From positions 248,001 through 312,000 of the forward strand of contig JACRQF010000019.1 of NCBI GenBank assembly GCA_016222825.1: DNA of 64,000 nt. The letters are read 5' to 3'. Of the stretch, positions 44,751-52,918 are shown piece by piece; position 1 is the first letter of the stretch; the number at the start of each line of letters is the position of its first letter. Source of the DNA: Verrucomicrobiota bacterium (GTDB taxonomy: Bacteria > Verrucomicrobiota > Verrucomicrobiia > CAIQCK01). The position numbers and the translations under genes are program-made. The notes beneath the pieces were generated by a model. It had not been told where the DNA came from, did no database searches, and was given only the letters and a program-made list of their open reading frames with translations.

Positions 44751-47459
44751 ATGATTTCGCGAGCCATTCATTACTTCCTTTTCGTCGTTTTCCTCTCTGT
44801 CTCTGCTCACGCTCTCGACCTTTACGTCGCGCCTGACGGCAACGACGTCTGGTCGGGCCGGCTCGCGAAACCAAACAAAGCGCGCACCGACGGCCCGCTG
44901 GCCTCACTCAACGGCGCGCGCGACGCGCTGCGGAAACTGCGCGCGTCGGGCCAACTCAAGGAAGCTGTGCGCGTGATTGTTGCCAACGGCCGCTATACGT
45001 TCACCGAGTCGCTGTTGCTCGGGCCGGAAGACAGCGGCACGGCGCAGGCCCCGGTGAGCTTCGAGGCGGCCAAGGGCGCACGGCCGGTGTTCAGCGGCGG
45101 ACGCGTCATCAGCGGATTTGAGCGCAACGAGAACGGCCTCTGGAAGACGCGCGTCGCCGACGTGGCGACAGGGAAATGGTATTTCGAACAGCTCTTCGTG
45201 AACGGTCGCCGCGCGACACGGGCGCGCACGCCGAACAAGTTCTGGTTCCACATGCTTGATGTGCAGGAGGAGAAGCTCGACGGCTCAGCCGGCGGCCCGA
45301 AGTCGCGCGCGAAAAACGCCCGCCAGACGATCCGGCTGCGTGACGCGGATTTCGCCGCCATCGCCAAGCTCTCGCCGCAGGAGCTTAAGGACGTGAATCT
45401 GGTCGTCTATCACAACTGGGACAACACACGGCGCTTCCTCGACAGCGTGGACCCGCAAGAGAAGACGCTCGTTACCAACGGCGGCGGGATGAAACCGTGG
45501 AACCCGTGGCGAAGGAACAATCCGTTCATTTTTGAGAACTTTCTCGCCGCGCTCGATGCGCCAGGCGAGTGGTTCCTCGCACGTGACGGCACGCTCTACT
45601 ACAAGCCGCGGCCCGGCGAGAACATGAAGCGCGCAGAGGTCATCGCGCCCGTGGCGGAGAAGTTCGTCGTCATCGCCGGCGACCCGGCGGCGGGGAAGTT
45701 CGTCGAGCATGTCAGCTTTCGCGGACTCACGTTCCATCACGGCCAGTGGCTGACGCCGGAGGGCGGGTTTGAGCCGATGCAGGCCGCGGCGGGCATCGAG
45801 GCGGTCGTGCAGGTGGACGGCGCGCGGCACGTGACGCTGGAGGACTGCGACATCGGCCACATGGGCATCTATGGCGTTTGGTTCCGCAAAGGCTGCCGCG
45901 AGTGCGTAATTCGCCGCTGCTACGTCCACGACTTCGGCGCCGGCGGCGTGCGCGTCGGCGAGATGGGCATCGCGAAGAACGAGGCCGAGCGCACGAGCCA
46001 CGTCACCGTGGACAACAACATCATCCGCCACGGCGGCTACATTTTCCCGTGCGCGGTCGGCGTCTGGGTTGGCCAGAGCGGCGACAACCGCGTCACGCAC
46101 AACGAGATTGCCGACATGTTCTACACCGGTATCTCCACGGGCTGGACGTGGGGTTACGGCGAGTGCCTCGCGAAACGGAACAAGGTCGAGTTCAACCACG
46201 TCCACCACCTCGGCTGGGGCCTGCTGAGCGACATGGGCGGCATCTACACGCTCGGCCCGTCGCAAGGCACGCGCGTCGGGGACAACGTCTTTCACGACAT
46301 CTACGCCTACAGCTACGGCGGCTGGGGCCTTTACACCGACGAGGGCAGCACCGGCATCCTCTTCGAGAACAACCTCGTCTATGACACCAAGACCGGCAGC
46401 TTCCATCAGCATTACGGGCGTGAGAACATCATTCGCAACAATATCCTCGCCAACAGCCGCCAGCATCAGCTTCAGGCGACGCGCGTCGAGGAGCATCTCT
46501 CGTTCACGTTCGAGAACAACATCGTCTACTGGACCAACAACTCGCCGCTGTTCGCGAGCCGCTGGGATAAGGTGCAGCAGGTCTCGCGCAGCAACTGTTA
46601 CTGGAGCGCGGGCAGCAAGATTGATTTCGCCGGCAAGTCGCTCACGGATTGGCAGAAGGCCGGCAAGGATACAGCAAGCGTCGTCGCCGACCCGCTCTTC
46701 GTCGCGCCGCGCAAGAACGATTTCCGGCTGCGCTCCGGCTCGCCCGCGCTGAAGATGGGCTTCAAACCGTTCGACCCGTCCAAGGCCGGCGTCTATGGCG
46801 ACCGCGCATGGATCGCGAAAGCGAAACGCATGACCTACCCGGCGTTGGAACTCCCGCCTGAACCGCCGCCGATTCAGATCAGCGACAGCTTCGAGCGCAC
46901 CGCCGTCGGCAAACCGCCGGGTGGCTGCACGCTTCGCACCGAAAACAAAGGCGACTCCATCCTCGTCACCGACGAGACCGCCGCCGCTGGCAAGCACAGC
47001 CTCAAGATTGCCGACGCGCCCGGCCTCTCGGCGGCGCACAACCCGCACTTCTACTACCAGCCCAACTTCACCAACGGCGTCGTCTCCAACTCGTTCGACC
47101 TCCGCATCGAGAAGGCGAGCGCGATTGACTTCGAGTGGCGCGATTGGAGCACGGGCGATTACCACACCGCCATCCACCTCCGCATCCGCAACGCCCGGCT
47201 CCAGGTCGGCGAGCAGACGATGGAGCTGCCGCCGGGCCAGTGGGTCCATTTCGAGATGACCGCGGGCCTCGGCAAGGCCGCCACTGGCAAGTGGTCGCTC
47301 ACCGTGCGCGTCCCCGGCCAGCCGACGCGCGAGTTCAAGGACCAACCTTTCGCCAAGCCGCAGTTCAAGAAGCTGACGTGGGTCGGCTTCACCAGCAACG
47401 CCACCAGGTCCACCGTGTTCCACCTCGATAACTTCAACCTCACCACAAGCCAAAAATGA
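44751..47459 (+). CDS. Exported beta-helix protein, candidate GH141-like hydrolase
   Basis: 902 residues from ATG 44751, which opens a signal peptide (MISRAIHYFLFVVFLSVSAH). DLYVAPDGNDVWSGRLAKPN and GPLASLNGARDALRKLR begin a right-handed parallel beta-helix that runs to about residue 650 with rungs such as HVTLEDCDIGHMGIYGVWF. SDMGGIYTLG (Asp494) and GLYTDEGSTG (Asp530) lie one rung apart, a pattern I associate with GH141-type fucosidase/xylanase active sites, but this is by memory and needs checking. The C-terminal ~210 residues (ISDSFERTAVGKPPGG onward) resemble a laminin-G-like binding domain. It overlaps the next gene by four bases. Confidence 0.72.
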   Translation: MISRAIHYFLFVVFLSVSAHALDLYVAPDGNDVWSGRLAKPNKARTDGPLASLNGARDALRKLRASGQLKEAVRVIVANGRYTFTESLLLGPEDSGTAQAPVSFEAAKGARPVFSGGRVISGFERNENGLWKTRVADVATGKWYFEQLFVNGRRATRARTPNKFWFHMLDVQEEKLDGSAGGPKSRAKNARQTIRLRDADFAAIAKLSPQELKDVNLVVYHNWDNTRRFLDSVDPQEKTLVTNGGGMKPWNPWRRNNPFIFENFLAALDAPGEWFLARDGTLYYKPRPGENMKRAEVIAPVAEKFVVIAGDPAAGKFVEHVSFRGLTFHHGQWLTPEGGFEPMQAAAGIEAVVQVDGARHVTLEDCDIGHMGIYGVWFRKGCRECVIRRCYVHDFGAGGVRVGEMGIAKNEAERTSHVTVDNNIIRHGGYIFPCAVGVWVGQSGDNRVTHNEIADMFYTGISTGWTWGYGECLAKRNKVEFNHVHHLGWGLLSDMGGIYTLGPSQGTRVGDNVFHDIYAYSYGGWGLYTDEGSTGILFENNLVYDTKTGSFHQHYGRENIIRNNILANSRQHQLQATRVEEHLSFTFENNIVYWTNNSPLFASRWDKVQQVSRSNCYWSAGSKIDFAGKSLTDWQKAGKDTASVVADPLFVAPRKNDFRLRSGSPALKMGFKPFDPSKAGVYGDRAWIAKAKRMTYPALELPPEPPPIQISDSFERTAVGKPPGGCTLRTENKGDSILVTDETAAAGKHSLKIADAPGLSAAHNPHFYYQPNFTNGVVSNSFDLRIEKASAIDFEWRDWSTGDYHTAIHLRIRNARLQVGEQTMELPPGQWVHFEMTAGLGKAATGKWSLTVRVPGQPTREFKDQPFAKPQFKKLTWVGFTSNATRSTVFHLDNFNLTTSQK

Positions 47460-48748
47460 AACAACGCATCCTCATCGCCCTCGCCGCCCTCGTCTCCACG
47501 TGGGCCAGCGCCAGCACCAACTACGTCCTTAGCGTCACTGCCGACCGCGCTGACGCGATCTACAAGCAGGGCGAGACGGTCACGTTCACCATCAAGCTGC
47601 AGCTCGACAAGCAGCCGGTGGACGATGCACAGGTGAGTTGGACGATCACGAAAGACGGCGTGCCACCAACTACCAGTGGCAAGGTGAAACTCACCGGCGG
47701 CAGCGCGACAGTTACCGGCAAGCTCGACGAGCCGGGCTTTCTGCTCTGCCGTGCCGGATTTGTCGGGCCGGAGAAGCTCTCGCGCATCGCGCTCGGCGGC
47801 GCGGCGGTTGACCCGCTCAAGATCAAGCCGAGCATGCCGCCGCCGAGCGATTTCGACGAGTTCTGGGCGGCACAGAAGAAGAAACTCGCCACCGTGCCGA
47901 TCAACCCGCGCCTGACACCAGTGAAGTCGCTGGTGAAAGATGTGGACTGCTTCGACCTCCAAGCTGATTGCATCGGCGCGCCGGTGAGCGGTTACTTCGC
48001 GAAGCCTGCTGGCGCGAAGCCGAAGAGCCTGCCGGCCATCCTCCTCGTCCACGGCGCGGGCGTGCGCAGTTCCGGCCTCGGCGGCGCGGCGGGCTGGGCG
48101 GAGAAGGGACTGCTCGCGCTCGACATCAACGCCCACGGCATTCCCAACGGCAAACCGGCGGAGTTCTACACCAATCTCAGCAGCGGCGAGTTGAAGGAGT
48201 ATTCCCGTCGTGGCCGCGAATCGCGAGAGACGGTTTATTTCCTCGGCATGTTCCTACGGCTGGTGCGCGCTCTCGATTTCCTGACCGCGCAGCCGGAGTG
48301 GGACGGCCGCATCCTTGCCGTCCAGGGCAGCAGCCAGGGCGGCTTCCAGGCGCTCGTCGCCGCCGGCCTCGACCCGCGCGTGACGTTCTTCGCGGCGGGC
48401 GTGCCGGCGGGTTGCGACCACACCGGTTTCAAAACAGGCCGCGTCAACGGATGGCCGAAGTTCATCGCCACCGGCGAGACGCCGCCACCGAACGTCGTCG
48501 AGACAGTCCGCTATTTCGACGCGGTGAACTTCATCACGCGCAGCAAGGCCGCCGGCATCGTCACGGTCGGGTTCATTGACACCACCTGCCCGCCGTCGAG
48601 CGTCTATGCCGCCTACAACGCGATTCCCGGCAAGAAGCGCATCCACATAGACGTCGCCGCCGGCCACACCAACACGCCCAAAGCCGTCGAAGCGATGCGC
48701 AACGCCATCCTCGCCCACGTCGAGGCGATGAAGAAAGCCGCGAAGTGA
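47456..48748 (+). CDS. Exported acetyl-xylan-esterase-like hydrolase with N-terminal Ig-like domain
   Basis: 430 residues, signal peptide (MKQRILIALAALVSTWASA). Residues ~22-115 form an Ig/CARDB-like sandwich (QGETVTFTIKLQL, VSWTITKDG). The rest fits the AXE1/cephalosporin-deacetylase family: PPPSDFDEFWAAQKKKLA, AILLVHGAG, nucleophile elbow VQGSSQGG with Ser293, Asp in GFIDTTCPPSS and His in AAGHTNT. This full triad supports deacetylation of polysaccharide or oligosaccharide. The ATGA overlap couples it to the beta-helix gene, so esterase and hydrolase probably act on the same decorated glycan. Confidence 0.85.
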   Translation: MKQRILIALAALVSTWASASTNYVLSVTADRADAIYKQGETVTFTIKLQLDKQPVDDAQVSWTITKDGVPPTTSGKVKLTGGSATVTGKLDEPGFLLCRAGFVGPEKLSRIALGGAAVDPLKIKPSMPPPSDFDEFWAAQKKKLATVPINPRLTPVKSLVKDVDCFDLQADCIGAPVSGYFAKPAGAKPKSLPAILLVHGAGVRSSGLGGAAGWAEKGLLALDINAHGIPNGKPAEFYTNLSSGELKEYSRRGRESRETVYFLGMFLRLVRALDFLTAQPEWDGRILAVQGSSQGGFQALVAAGLDPRVTFFAAGVPAGCDHTGFKTGRVNGWPKFIATGETPPPNVVETVRYFDAVNFITRSKAAGIVTVGFIDTTCPPSSVYAAYNAIPGKKRIHIDVAAGHTNTPKAVEAMRNAILAHVEAMKKAAK

Positions 48749-48931
48749 AGCTGCCGGCTCAGGTTGAAGGCGGAGTTTTTTTTCGCGCCAGGACGCGATA
48801 GCTTTCGCACAGTTCCCGAACGCTAAAACTGAGCAACGTGGGTGGCCCAGCGTTTCCGCATTGGCAACTGGCGTGGCCCGCCCGCGTTCGCTCCAGCGAT
48901 CTTGTTCGGCCATGTTCCCATGTTTGAACCG

Positions 48932-49300
48932 TTAATTCCCCGGTCTTGGCTGGCTTTCATTGACCTGTTTGATGCCGCCGTCACCAAACTGAACGCTCAC
49001 CAAACGATGTGCGGGAATGACCAGCGGCCCCAAATCCTGGCGCTGGGGTCTTGTGATGAGCAGAAACTCGCGCGTCAGACGCCCATGAGCATCAATGTTC
49101 CAACTGCCGTTTCCGCCGGGCACGGCCTTGGAGTCATTGAGACGGGTAAAGCCGCCCGTGCGCCCACCCTCCATCTGATACTCAACGGAGAAGATCACTC
49201 CCTCTGCGACCGTGTCTGACTTGCCTCCTGGCGGTGCGCAACCGGCAAGAAAAAGGCCCGCGGTGATGGCCAATCCAAGGAAGAATGGAGTCGTTTTCAT
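48932..49300 (-). CDS. Small lipoprotein of unknown function
   Basis: 122 residues with a lipoprotein signal (MKTTPFFLGLAITAGLFLAG, then Cys about residue 21). The mature part has short beta-like segments (GVIFSVEYQMEGG, GSWNIDAHGRLTREFLLITR, LGPLVIPAHRLVSVQFGDGG). No family recognised; the IPAHRLVSVQFGDGGI ending recalls small immunity- or ruler-type proteins but this is weak. It stands alone on the minus strand between the esterase gene and an interrupted membrane-protein gene. Confidence 0.7.
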   Translation of the reverse strand: MKTTPFFLGLAITAGLFLAGCAPPGGKSDTVAEGVIFSVEYQMEGGRTGGFTRLNDSKAVPGGNGSWNIDAHGRLTREFLLITRPQRQDLGPLVIPAHRLVSVQFGDGGIKQVNESQPRPGN

Positions 49301-49458
49301 AGTGATGTCGTGTCGAGTGGCCGAACGACCCCAAACTCAGCGACCGCGGAGCACGGCGCGGCGACTGCACGGGGGGCGGAAAGGCCGGAAGCAGCCGCCA
49401 TGACGTGCGGAGCGGTTCGCTACAGCGTTTGGCGCTTCGGTTGGATTCGAGTAAGTGC

Positions 49459-49833
49459 TCATCGGCCGCCGAGTGGTCTGATGTAGTGGCCACTCTGCGA
49501 ATAGACGAGAAAGAAAGCGACGGCGAGGAACAGGAACCAAGCGAACAGTGCGAGTGTGACTGACGAGATGAACCATGCTGCGTGAATGCTGGAAATCTCG
49601 TTGCGGCGCAGCAAGAGGAGCGCAACCACGAAGGTTGCCGCCGGCAGAAGCCAGATGAATGGATAAACCGCTCGGAGTAACGCGGTGGGATAAGGCAGCG
49701 GCGGGTGTGGATCGACGATCTACTTGGCGTTTTGGAGTTCGGTGTCGAGTGCGAGAAAGCTCCAGAACGCAGTCATGGAAGTCGCGGCGAGTAGCGCGAG
49801 TGCAAGCGGAGTCAGTGCAGCTCGGTGAATCAT
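49459..49833 (-). pseudogene. Small three-helix membrane protein interrupted by an amber codon
   Basis: Reading from ATG 49833, the frame gives 37 residues with one hydrophobic helix (LALALLAATSMTAFWSFLAL), a TAG at 49722-49720, and then 86 more codons in the same frame to TGA (49461-49459) that encode two clear membrane helices (YPFIWLLPAATFVVALLLL and FISSVTLALFAWFLFLAVAF). Across the stop the sequence reads as one natural protein of about 124 residues, with no frameshift. It was probably intact recently. Either the gene is dead, or the downstream part is made from another start, or the amber codon is read through. Family not recognised. Confidence 0.6.
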
Positions 49834-50066
49834 GTGCGTTAATTCCAGAGAGCGCGAGAAGCGCTGAACATACTTACTCACCTAAACTCGGCGGGCTTTT
49901 CAGAGGCGAACCGAGGCAGGTTCTTGGGGCGGAGATTGACGGAGAGACGGTTTCGTGTCAAGCGCAGCCGCAAGGACTTCGGACGAATCTGCGTGCGTGC
50001 CGGCCAAGGCCCGTTGCCTCATGGATAAATGACACCGAAGGCGCTCTACCAGAAAAGTCGGCTGCC
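49834..50066 (+). other. Gap upstream of the complex I promoter
   Basis: No credible gene: a 144-codon plus-strand frame covering 49659-50093 is antisense to the interrupted membrane protein at its start and has no family similarity. The stretch carries no tRNA and no repeat that I can see. It ends at the proposed nuoA promoter. Confidence 0.4.
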
Positions 50067-50096
50067 TTGACAAGGGCTGGGCAAGGCCACTAGCTT
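50067..50096 (+). promoter_or_regulatory. Candidate promoter of the nuo operon
   Basis: A perfect TTGACA (50067-50072) is followed after 18 bases by TAGCTT (50091-50096). The predicted start of transcription, near 50103, would leave a short leader of about 35 bases before nuoA. The -10 box is weak, so this is moderate evidence. Confidence 0.45.
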
Positions 50097-50111
50097 TGGC
50101 CGCTTCTGAAA

Positions 50112-50128
50112 GCGGGCCGAACGCCCGC
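50112..50128 (+). promoter_or_regulatory. Leader hairpin just before nuoA
   Basis: GCGGGC (50112-50117) pairs perfectly with GCCCGC (50123-50128) around the loop CGAAC. It lies directly upstream of the AAGG ribosome-binding site (50131-50134) and the GTG start (50138). It may protect the 5' end of the mRNA or affect initiation; no regulator is known. Confidence 0.4.
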
Positions 50129-50137
50129 CCAAGGTTT

Positions 50138-50503
50138 GTGACTGCTAACTACGATCCATACGTCTTTCTGGTGGTGTTGCTGGGCGCGGCGATGGTGTTC
50201 GCGCTGGCGCCGCTTGCGCTGGCTTGGCTGTTTGCGCCGCGGCGGCCTTCGAAGACAAAACAGGCCACCTACGAGTGCGGGCTGGAGTCGAAAGGCGACG
50301 CATGGGTGCAGTTTCGCGTTCAATACTACCTCTTCGCCATCCTCTTCGTGATCTTCGACATTGAGACGATCTTCCTCTATCCGTGGGCGGTGGCGTTCAA
50401 CAAGCTCGGCGTGTTCGCCTTGGTCGAAATGGCGATTTTCTTGGCGATCCTGGCCGGTGGGCTGGCCTACGCGTGGGCCAAGGGCGTGCTGGAGTGGAAG
50501 TGA
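50138..50503 (+). CDS. nuoA: NADH-quinone oxidoreductase subunit A
   Basis: 121 residues from GTG 50138 (MTANYDPYVFLVVLLG); a TTG further up is unlikely. Three membrane helices and the conserved loop KQATYECGLESKGDAW (the switchable Cys of subunit A) are present, followed by FRVQYYLFAILFVIFDIETIFLYPWA. Subunit A is part of the membrane arm at the quinone-binding junction of complex I. It opens a twelve-gene operon; nuoB starts eight bases after its stop. Confidence 0.93.
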   Translation: MTANYDPYVFLVVLLGAAMVFALAPLALAWLFAPRRPSKTKQATYECGLESKGDAWVQFRVQYYLFAILFVIFDIETIFLYPWAVAFNKLGVFALVEMAIFLAILAGGLAYAWAKGVLEWK

Positions 50504-50511
50504 GGCAAGTC

Positions 50512-51138
50512 ATGGCGATGGACGAGTCTCTAAAAAGCGAGTTGCAGAAAGCCGGTGTGTTCGTTACCAGCATCGAACAGCTTTACAACTGGGGCCGGAA
50601 AAACTCCATCTGGCCGCTGCAATTCGGCCTCGCTTGCTGCGCCATCGAGATGATCGCCACGGCTTGCGCGCGCTACGACATGGCGCGGTTCGGCGCGGAG
50701 GTGTTCCGGCCGTCGCCGCGGCAGGCGGACCTAATGATCGTGGCCGGCACGGTGACGAAGAAGATGGCCCCACAGGTGGTGCGGCTATTCAACCAGATGC
50801 CGGAGCCGAAATACGTCATCGCGATGGGCGCGTGTGCGATTTCCGGCGGGCCGTTCAAGGAGGGTTACAACGTGCTCAAGGGCATTGACCGCTATATCCC
50901 GGTGGACGTCCACATTCCCGGTTGCCCGCCGCGGCCGGAGGCATTGCTGCACGCGCTCATCACGCTCCAGAAGCAGATCGAGCAGGACCATCTCACCGGC
51001 AAGCGCAAGCTTCGCGCCTACGACCGCGAGCAAAAAGCGGAGTGGCTGGTGCCAGCGTATGGCGAGCATGACTTGGAGCCGCCGCGCAACCCGGAAGTGT
51101 GGAAGCCGGAGCCGCAGGTGAGGCCGGAGGCGAAGTGA
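50512..51138 (+). CDS. nuoB: NADH-quinone oxidoreductase subunit B
   Basis: 208 residues from ATG 50512, with GAGG six bases upstream in the end of nuoA. The N2 iron-sulfur cluster ligands are intact: the tandem cysteines in GLACCAIEM, Cys in GACAISGG and Cys in IPGCPPRPEALL. It carries the last cluster before quinone and contacts NuoD. The C-terminal ~45 residues (KRKLRAYDREQKAEWLVP and a Pro-rich tail) are longer than in many homologues. Confidence 0.94.
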   Translation: MAMDESLKSELQKAGVFVTSIEQLYNWGRKNSIWPLQFGLACCAIEMIATACARYDMARFGAEVFRPSPRQADLMIVAGTVTKKMAPQVVRLFNQMPEPKYVIAMGACAISGGPFKEGYNVLKGIDRYIPVDVHIPGCPPRPEALLHALITLQKQIEQDHLTGKRKLRAYDREQKAEWLVPAYGEHDLEPPRNPEVWKPEPQVRPEAK

Positions 51139-51140
51139 AG

Positions 51141-51168
51141 AGTGATGAGTGATGAGTGACGAGTGAGA
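51141..51168 (+). repeat. Short 7-base tandem repeat between nuoB and nuoC
   Basis: AGTGATG, AGTGATG, AGTGACG and AGTGAGA follow one another from 51141 to 51168, running into the ATG of nuoC at 51168. The out-of-frame ATGs at 51145 and 51152 could open a five-codon upstream frame (51145-51159). No Shine-Dalgarno sequence is otherwise visible for nuoC. Confidence 0.6.
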
Positions 51169-51761
51169 TGGAAACACTGAACCAAATCAAAGATCGCATC
51201 GAAGCCGCGGTGCCGAGCGTTCGGCTTGCCATTGAGGGCCGGTCGCTCGTCGTGGACCGGGAGCATTTGCTCGAGGTGGCGCGGTTTTTGAAAAACGACG
51301 CCGAGTTGGCGATGGATTACGTTTCAAACCTCTGCGCCGTGGACTGGCTGCCGCGCAAGGTTAAGGTGAAGGAAGGCGGCCAAGATGTAGAGAAGGACCT
51401 ACCGGGCTTTCTGGAAGTGGTCTATGACTTCTACTCGATGGCAAAGAAGCACGGGCCGCTTCAGCTTCGCTGCCGCACGGATGGCCGTGAGGGCATGCTG
51501 TCGCTGCCGAGCATCACGCCGCTGTTCCGCGGCGCGGAGTTTCAGGAGCGCGAGGCGTTCGACCTCTACGGCATCCGGTTCAAGGGCCATCCCGATCTGC
51601 GGCGCATCCTGATGTGGGACGGCTTCAAGGATTTTCCGATGCGGAAGGACTACCAGCAGCCGGATGATCACGAGTGGGAGCCGACGCCACACGACGAAGT
51701 TCTGCAGCAGGCGAAAAAACACTGGCCCGCGCCGTCCGCAGCGCCGGTGAAACCAGCATGA
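51168..51761 (+). CDS. nuoC: NADH-quinone oxidoreductase subunit C
   Basis: 197 residues from ATG 51168; a GTG four codons upstream lies in the repeat. The 30-kDa subunit signature FQEREAFDLYGIRFKGHPDL and RRILMWDGFKDFPMRKDY is intact, with the usual N-terminal alpha/beta region (VDREHLLEVARFLKND). It stabilises the hydrophilic connecting module with NuoB, D and I. A short acidic insert (KEGGQDVEKDL) lies in the middle. Its stop overlaps the ATG of nuoD. Confidence 0.93.
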   Translation: METLNQIKDRIEAAVPSVRLAIEGRSLVVDREHLLEVARFLKNDAELAMDYVSNLCAVDWLPRKVKVKEGGQDVEKDLPGFLEVVYDFYSMAKKHGPLQLRCRTDGREGMLSLPSITPLFRGAEFQEREAFDLYGIRFKGHPDLRRILMWDGFKDFPMRKDYQQPDDHEWEPTPHDEVLQQAKKHWPAPSAAPVKPA

Positions 51762-52918
51762 TTCAACCGTTCACAACGCCGGAGTCTGGCTACACGCTGA
51801 TTCCGAAGGAAGGTGCCATCGAAACCCAAACGATTGAGGTTTCGATGGGGCCGCACCATCCGTCCACGCACGGCGTGTTCCGCATGGACGTGGTGCTCGA
51901 CGGCGAGGAGGTCAAGCGCCTGAAGCCGGTGTTCGGCTATCTGCACCGCAACCACGAGCAGCTCGCCGAGAAAATGAACTGGCTCGGCTCGATTCCGTTC
52001 ACCGACCGCCTGGATTATTTCTGCTCGATGAGCAACAACTGGGCCTACTGCCATGCCGTCGAGCAACTCGCCGGCATCAAGGTGCCGGAGCGCGCCGAAT
52101 ACATCCGCGTCATCATGGCCGAGTTGACGCGGCTCATAAACCACTCCTGCCTCGCCGGTTTCCTGCTGAGCGACGCCGGCGCGTGGGGCACGCCGTTGCT
52201 CTATGCATTCCGCGAGCGCGAGAAGATCCTCGACCTCTTCGAGTCGGTCAGCGGCGCGCGGATGATGTGCAACTACATGCGCTTCGGCGGCGTGCGCGCA
52301 GACGTGAGCGACGACTGGCTGGCGTGCGCGCGCAAGGTCGTGGAGAACTACCCTCGCTTCCTCGACGAACTGGAGGCGCTGATTACCGGCAACGAAATCC
52401 TTCTCGCCCGCACGCAGCAGGTCGGCATCCTGCCGCGCGAACTGGCCATCAATGCCAGCGTCACCGGCCCGATGCTCCGCGCGAGCGGCGTGGACTACGA
52501 CATTCGCAAGGTGGACCGCTACGGCATCTACGACCGGTTCGATTTCCGCGTGCCGCTCGGCGAGGTTGGCGATGTTTACGACCGCTACTACGTCCGCATC
52601 CTGGAAATGCGCGAGAGCGTCAAGATTCTCCAGCAGGCGCTGCGCGACATCCCGGAAGGGCCGTTCGACGCCGGCGTGAAGATGCGCAACTTCAAAGTGC
52701 CCGCTGGCGACGGCTACGGCCGCATCGAAGCGCCGAAGGGCGAACTCGGTTTTTATCTCGTCAGCGACGGCGGCACGCGGCCGTATCGTTACCATGTGCG
52801 CGCGCCAAGCTTCATCAACCTGACGATTTTGGAAGACATGTGCCTCGGTCACAAGGTGGCTGACGTGATCGTGATTCTCGGCAGCGTGGACATCGTGCGG
52901 GGGGAGGTGGACCGCTGA
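51758..52918 (+). CDS. nuoD: NADH-quinone oxidoreductase subunit D
   Basis: 386 residues from ATG 51758 in the ATGA overlap with nuoC; the frame continues upstream but inside nuoC. It has the quinone-site loop MGPHHPSTHGVFR with its conserved His residues, VFGYLHRNHEQLAE, FTDRLDYFCSMSNNWAY and the C-terminal IVILGSVDIVRGEVDR. The 49-kDa subunit forms the quinone cavity with NuoB. It is separate from nuoC, unlike the fused NuoCD of enterobacteria. Stop and nuoI start overlap by one base. Confidence 0.95.
   Translation: MIQPFTTPESGYTLIPKEGAIETQTIEVSMGPHHPSTHGVFRMDVVLDGEEVKRLKPVFGYLHRNHEQLAEKMNWLGSIPFTDRLDYFCSMSNNWAYCHAVEQLAGIKVPERAEYIRVIMAELTRLINHSCLAGFLLSDAGAWGTPLLYAFREREKILDLFESVSGARMMCNYMRFGGVRADVSDDWLACARKVVENYPRFLDELEALITGNEILLARTQQVGILPRELAINASVTGPMLRASGVDYDIRKVDRYGIYDRFDFRVPLGEVGDVYDRYYVRILEMRESVKILQQALRDIPEGPFDAGVKMRNFKVPAGDGYGRIEAPKGELGFYLVSDGGTRPYRYHVRAPSFINLTILEDMCLGHKVADVIVILGSVDIVRGEVDR

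Noticed and set aside
48776..48783. Eight-T run after the acetyl-esterase gene as an intrinsic terminator
   Set aside because: No stable stem lies immediately upstream; only weak three-pair helices can be drawn.
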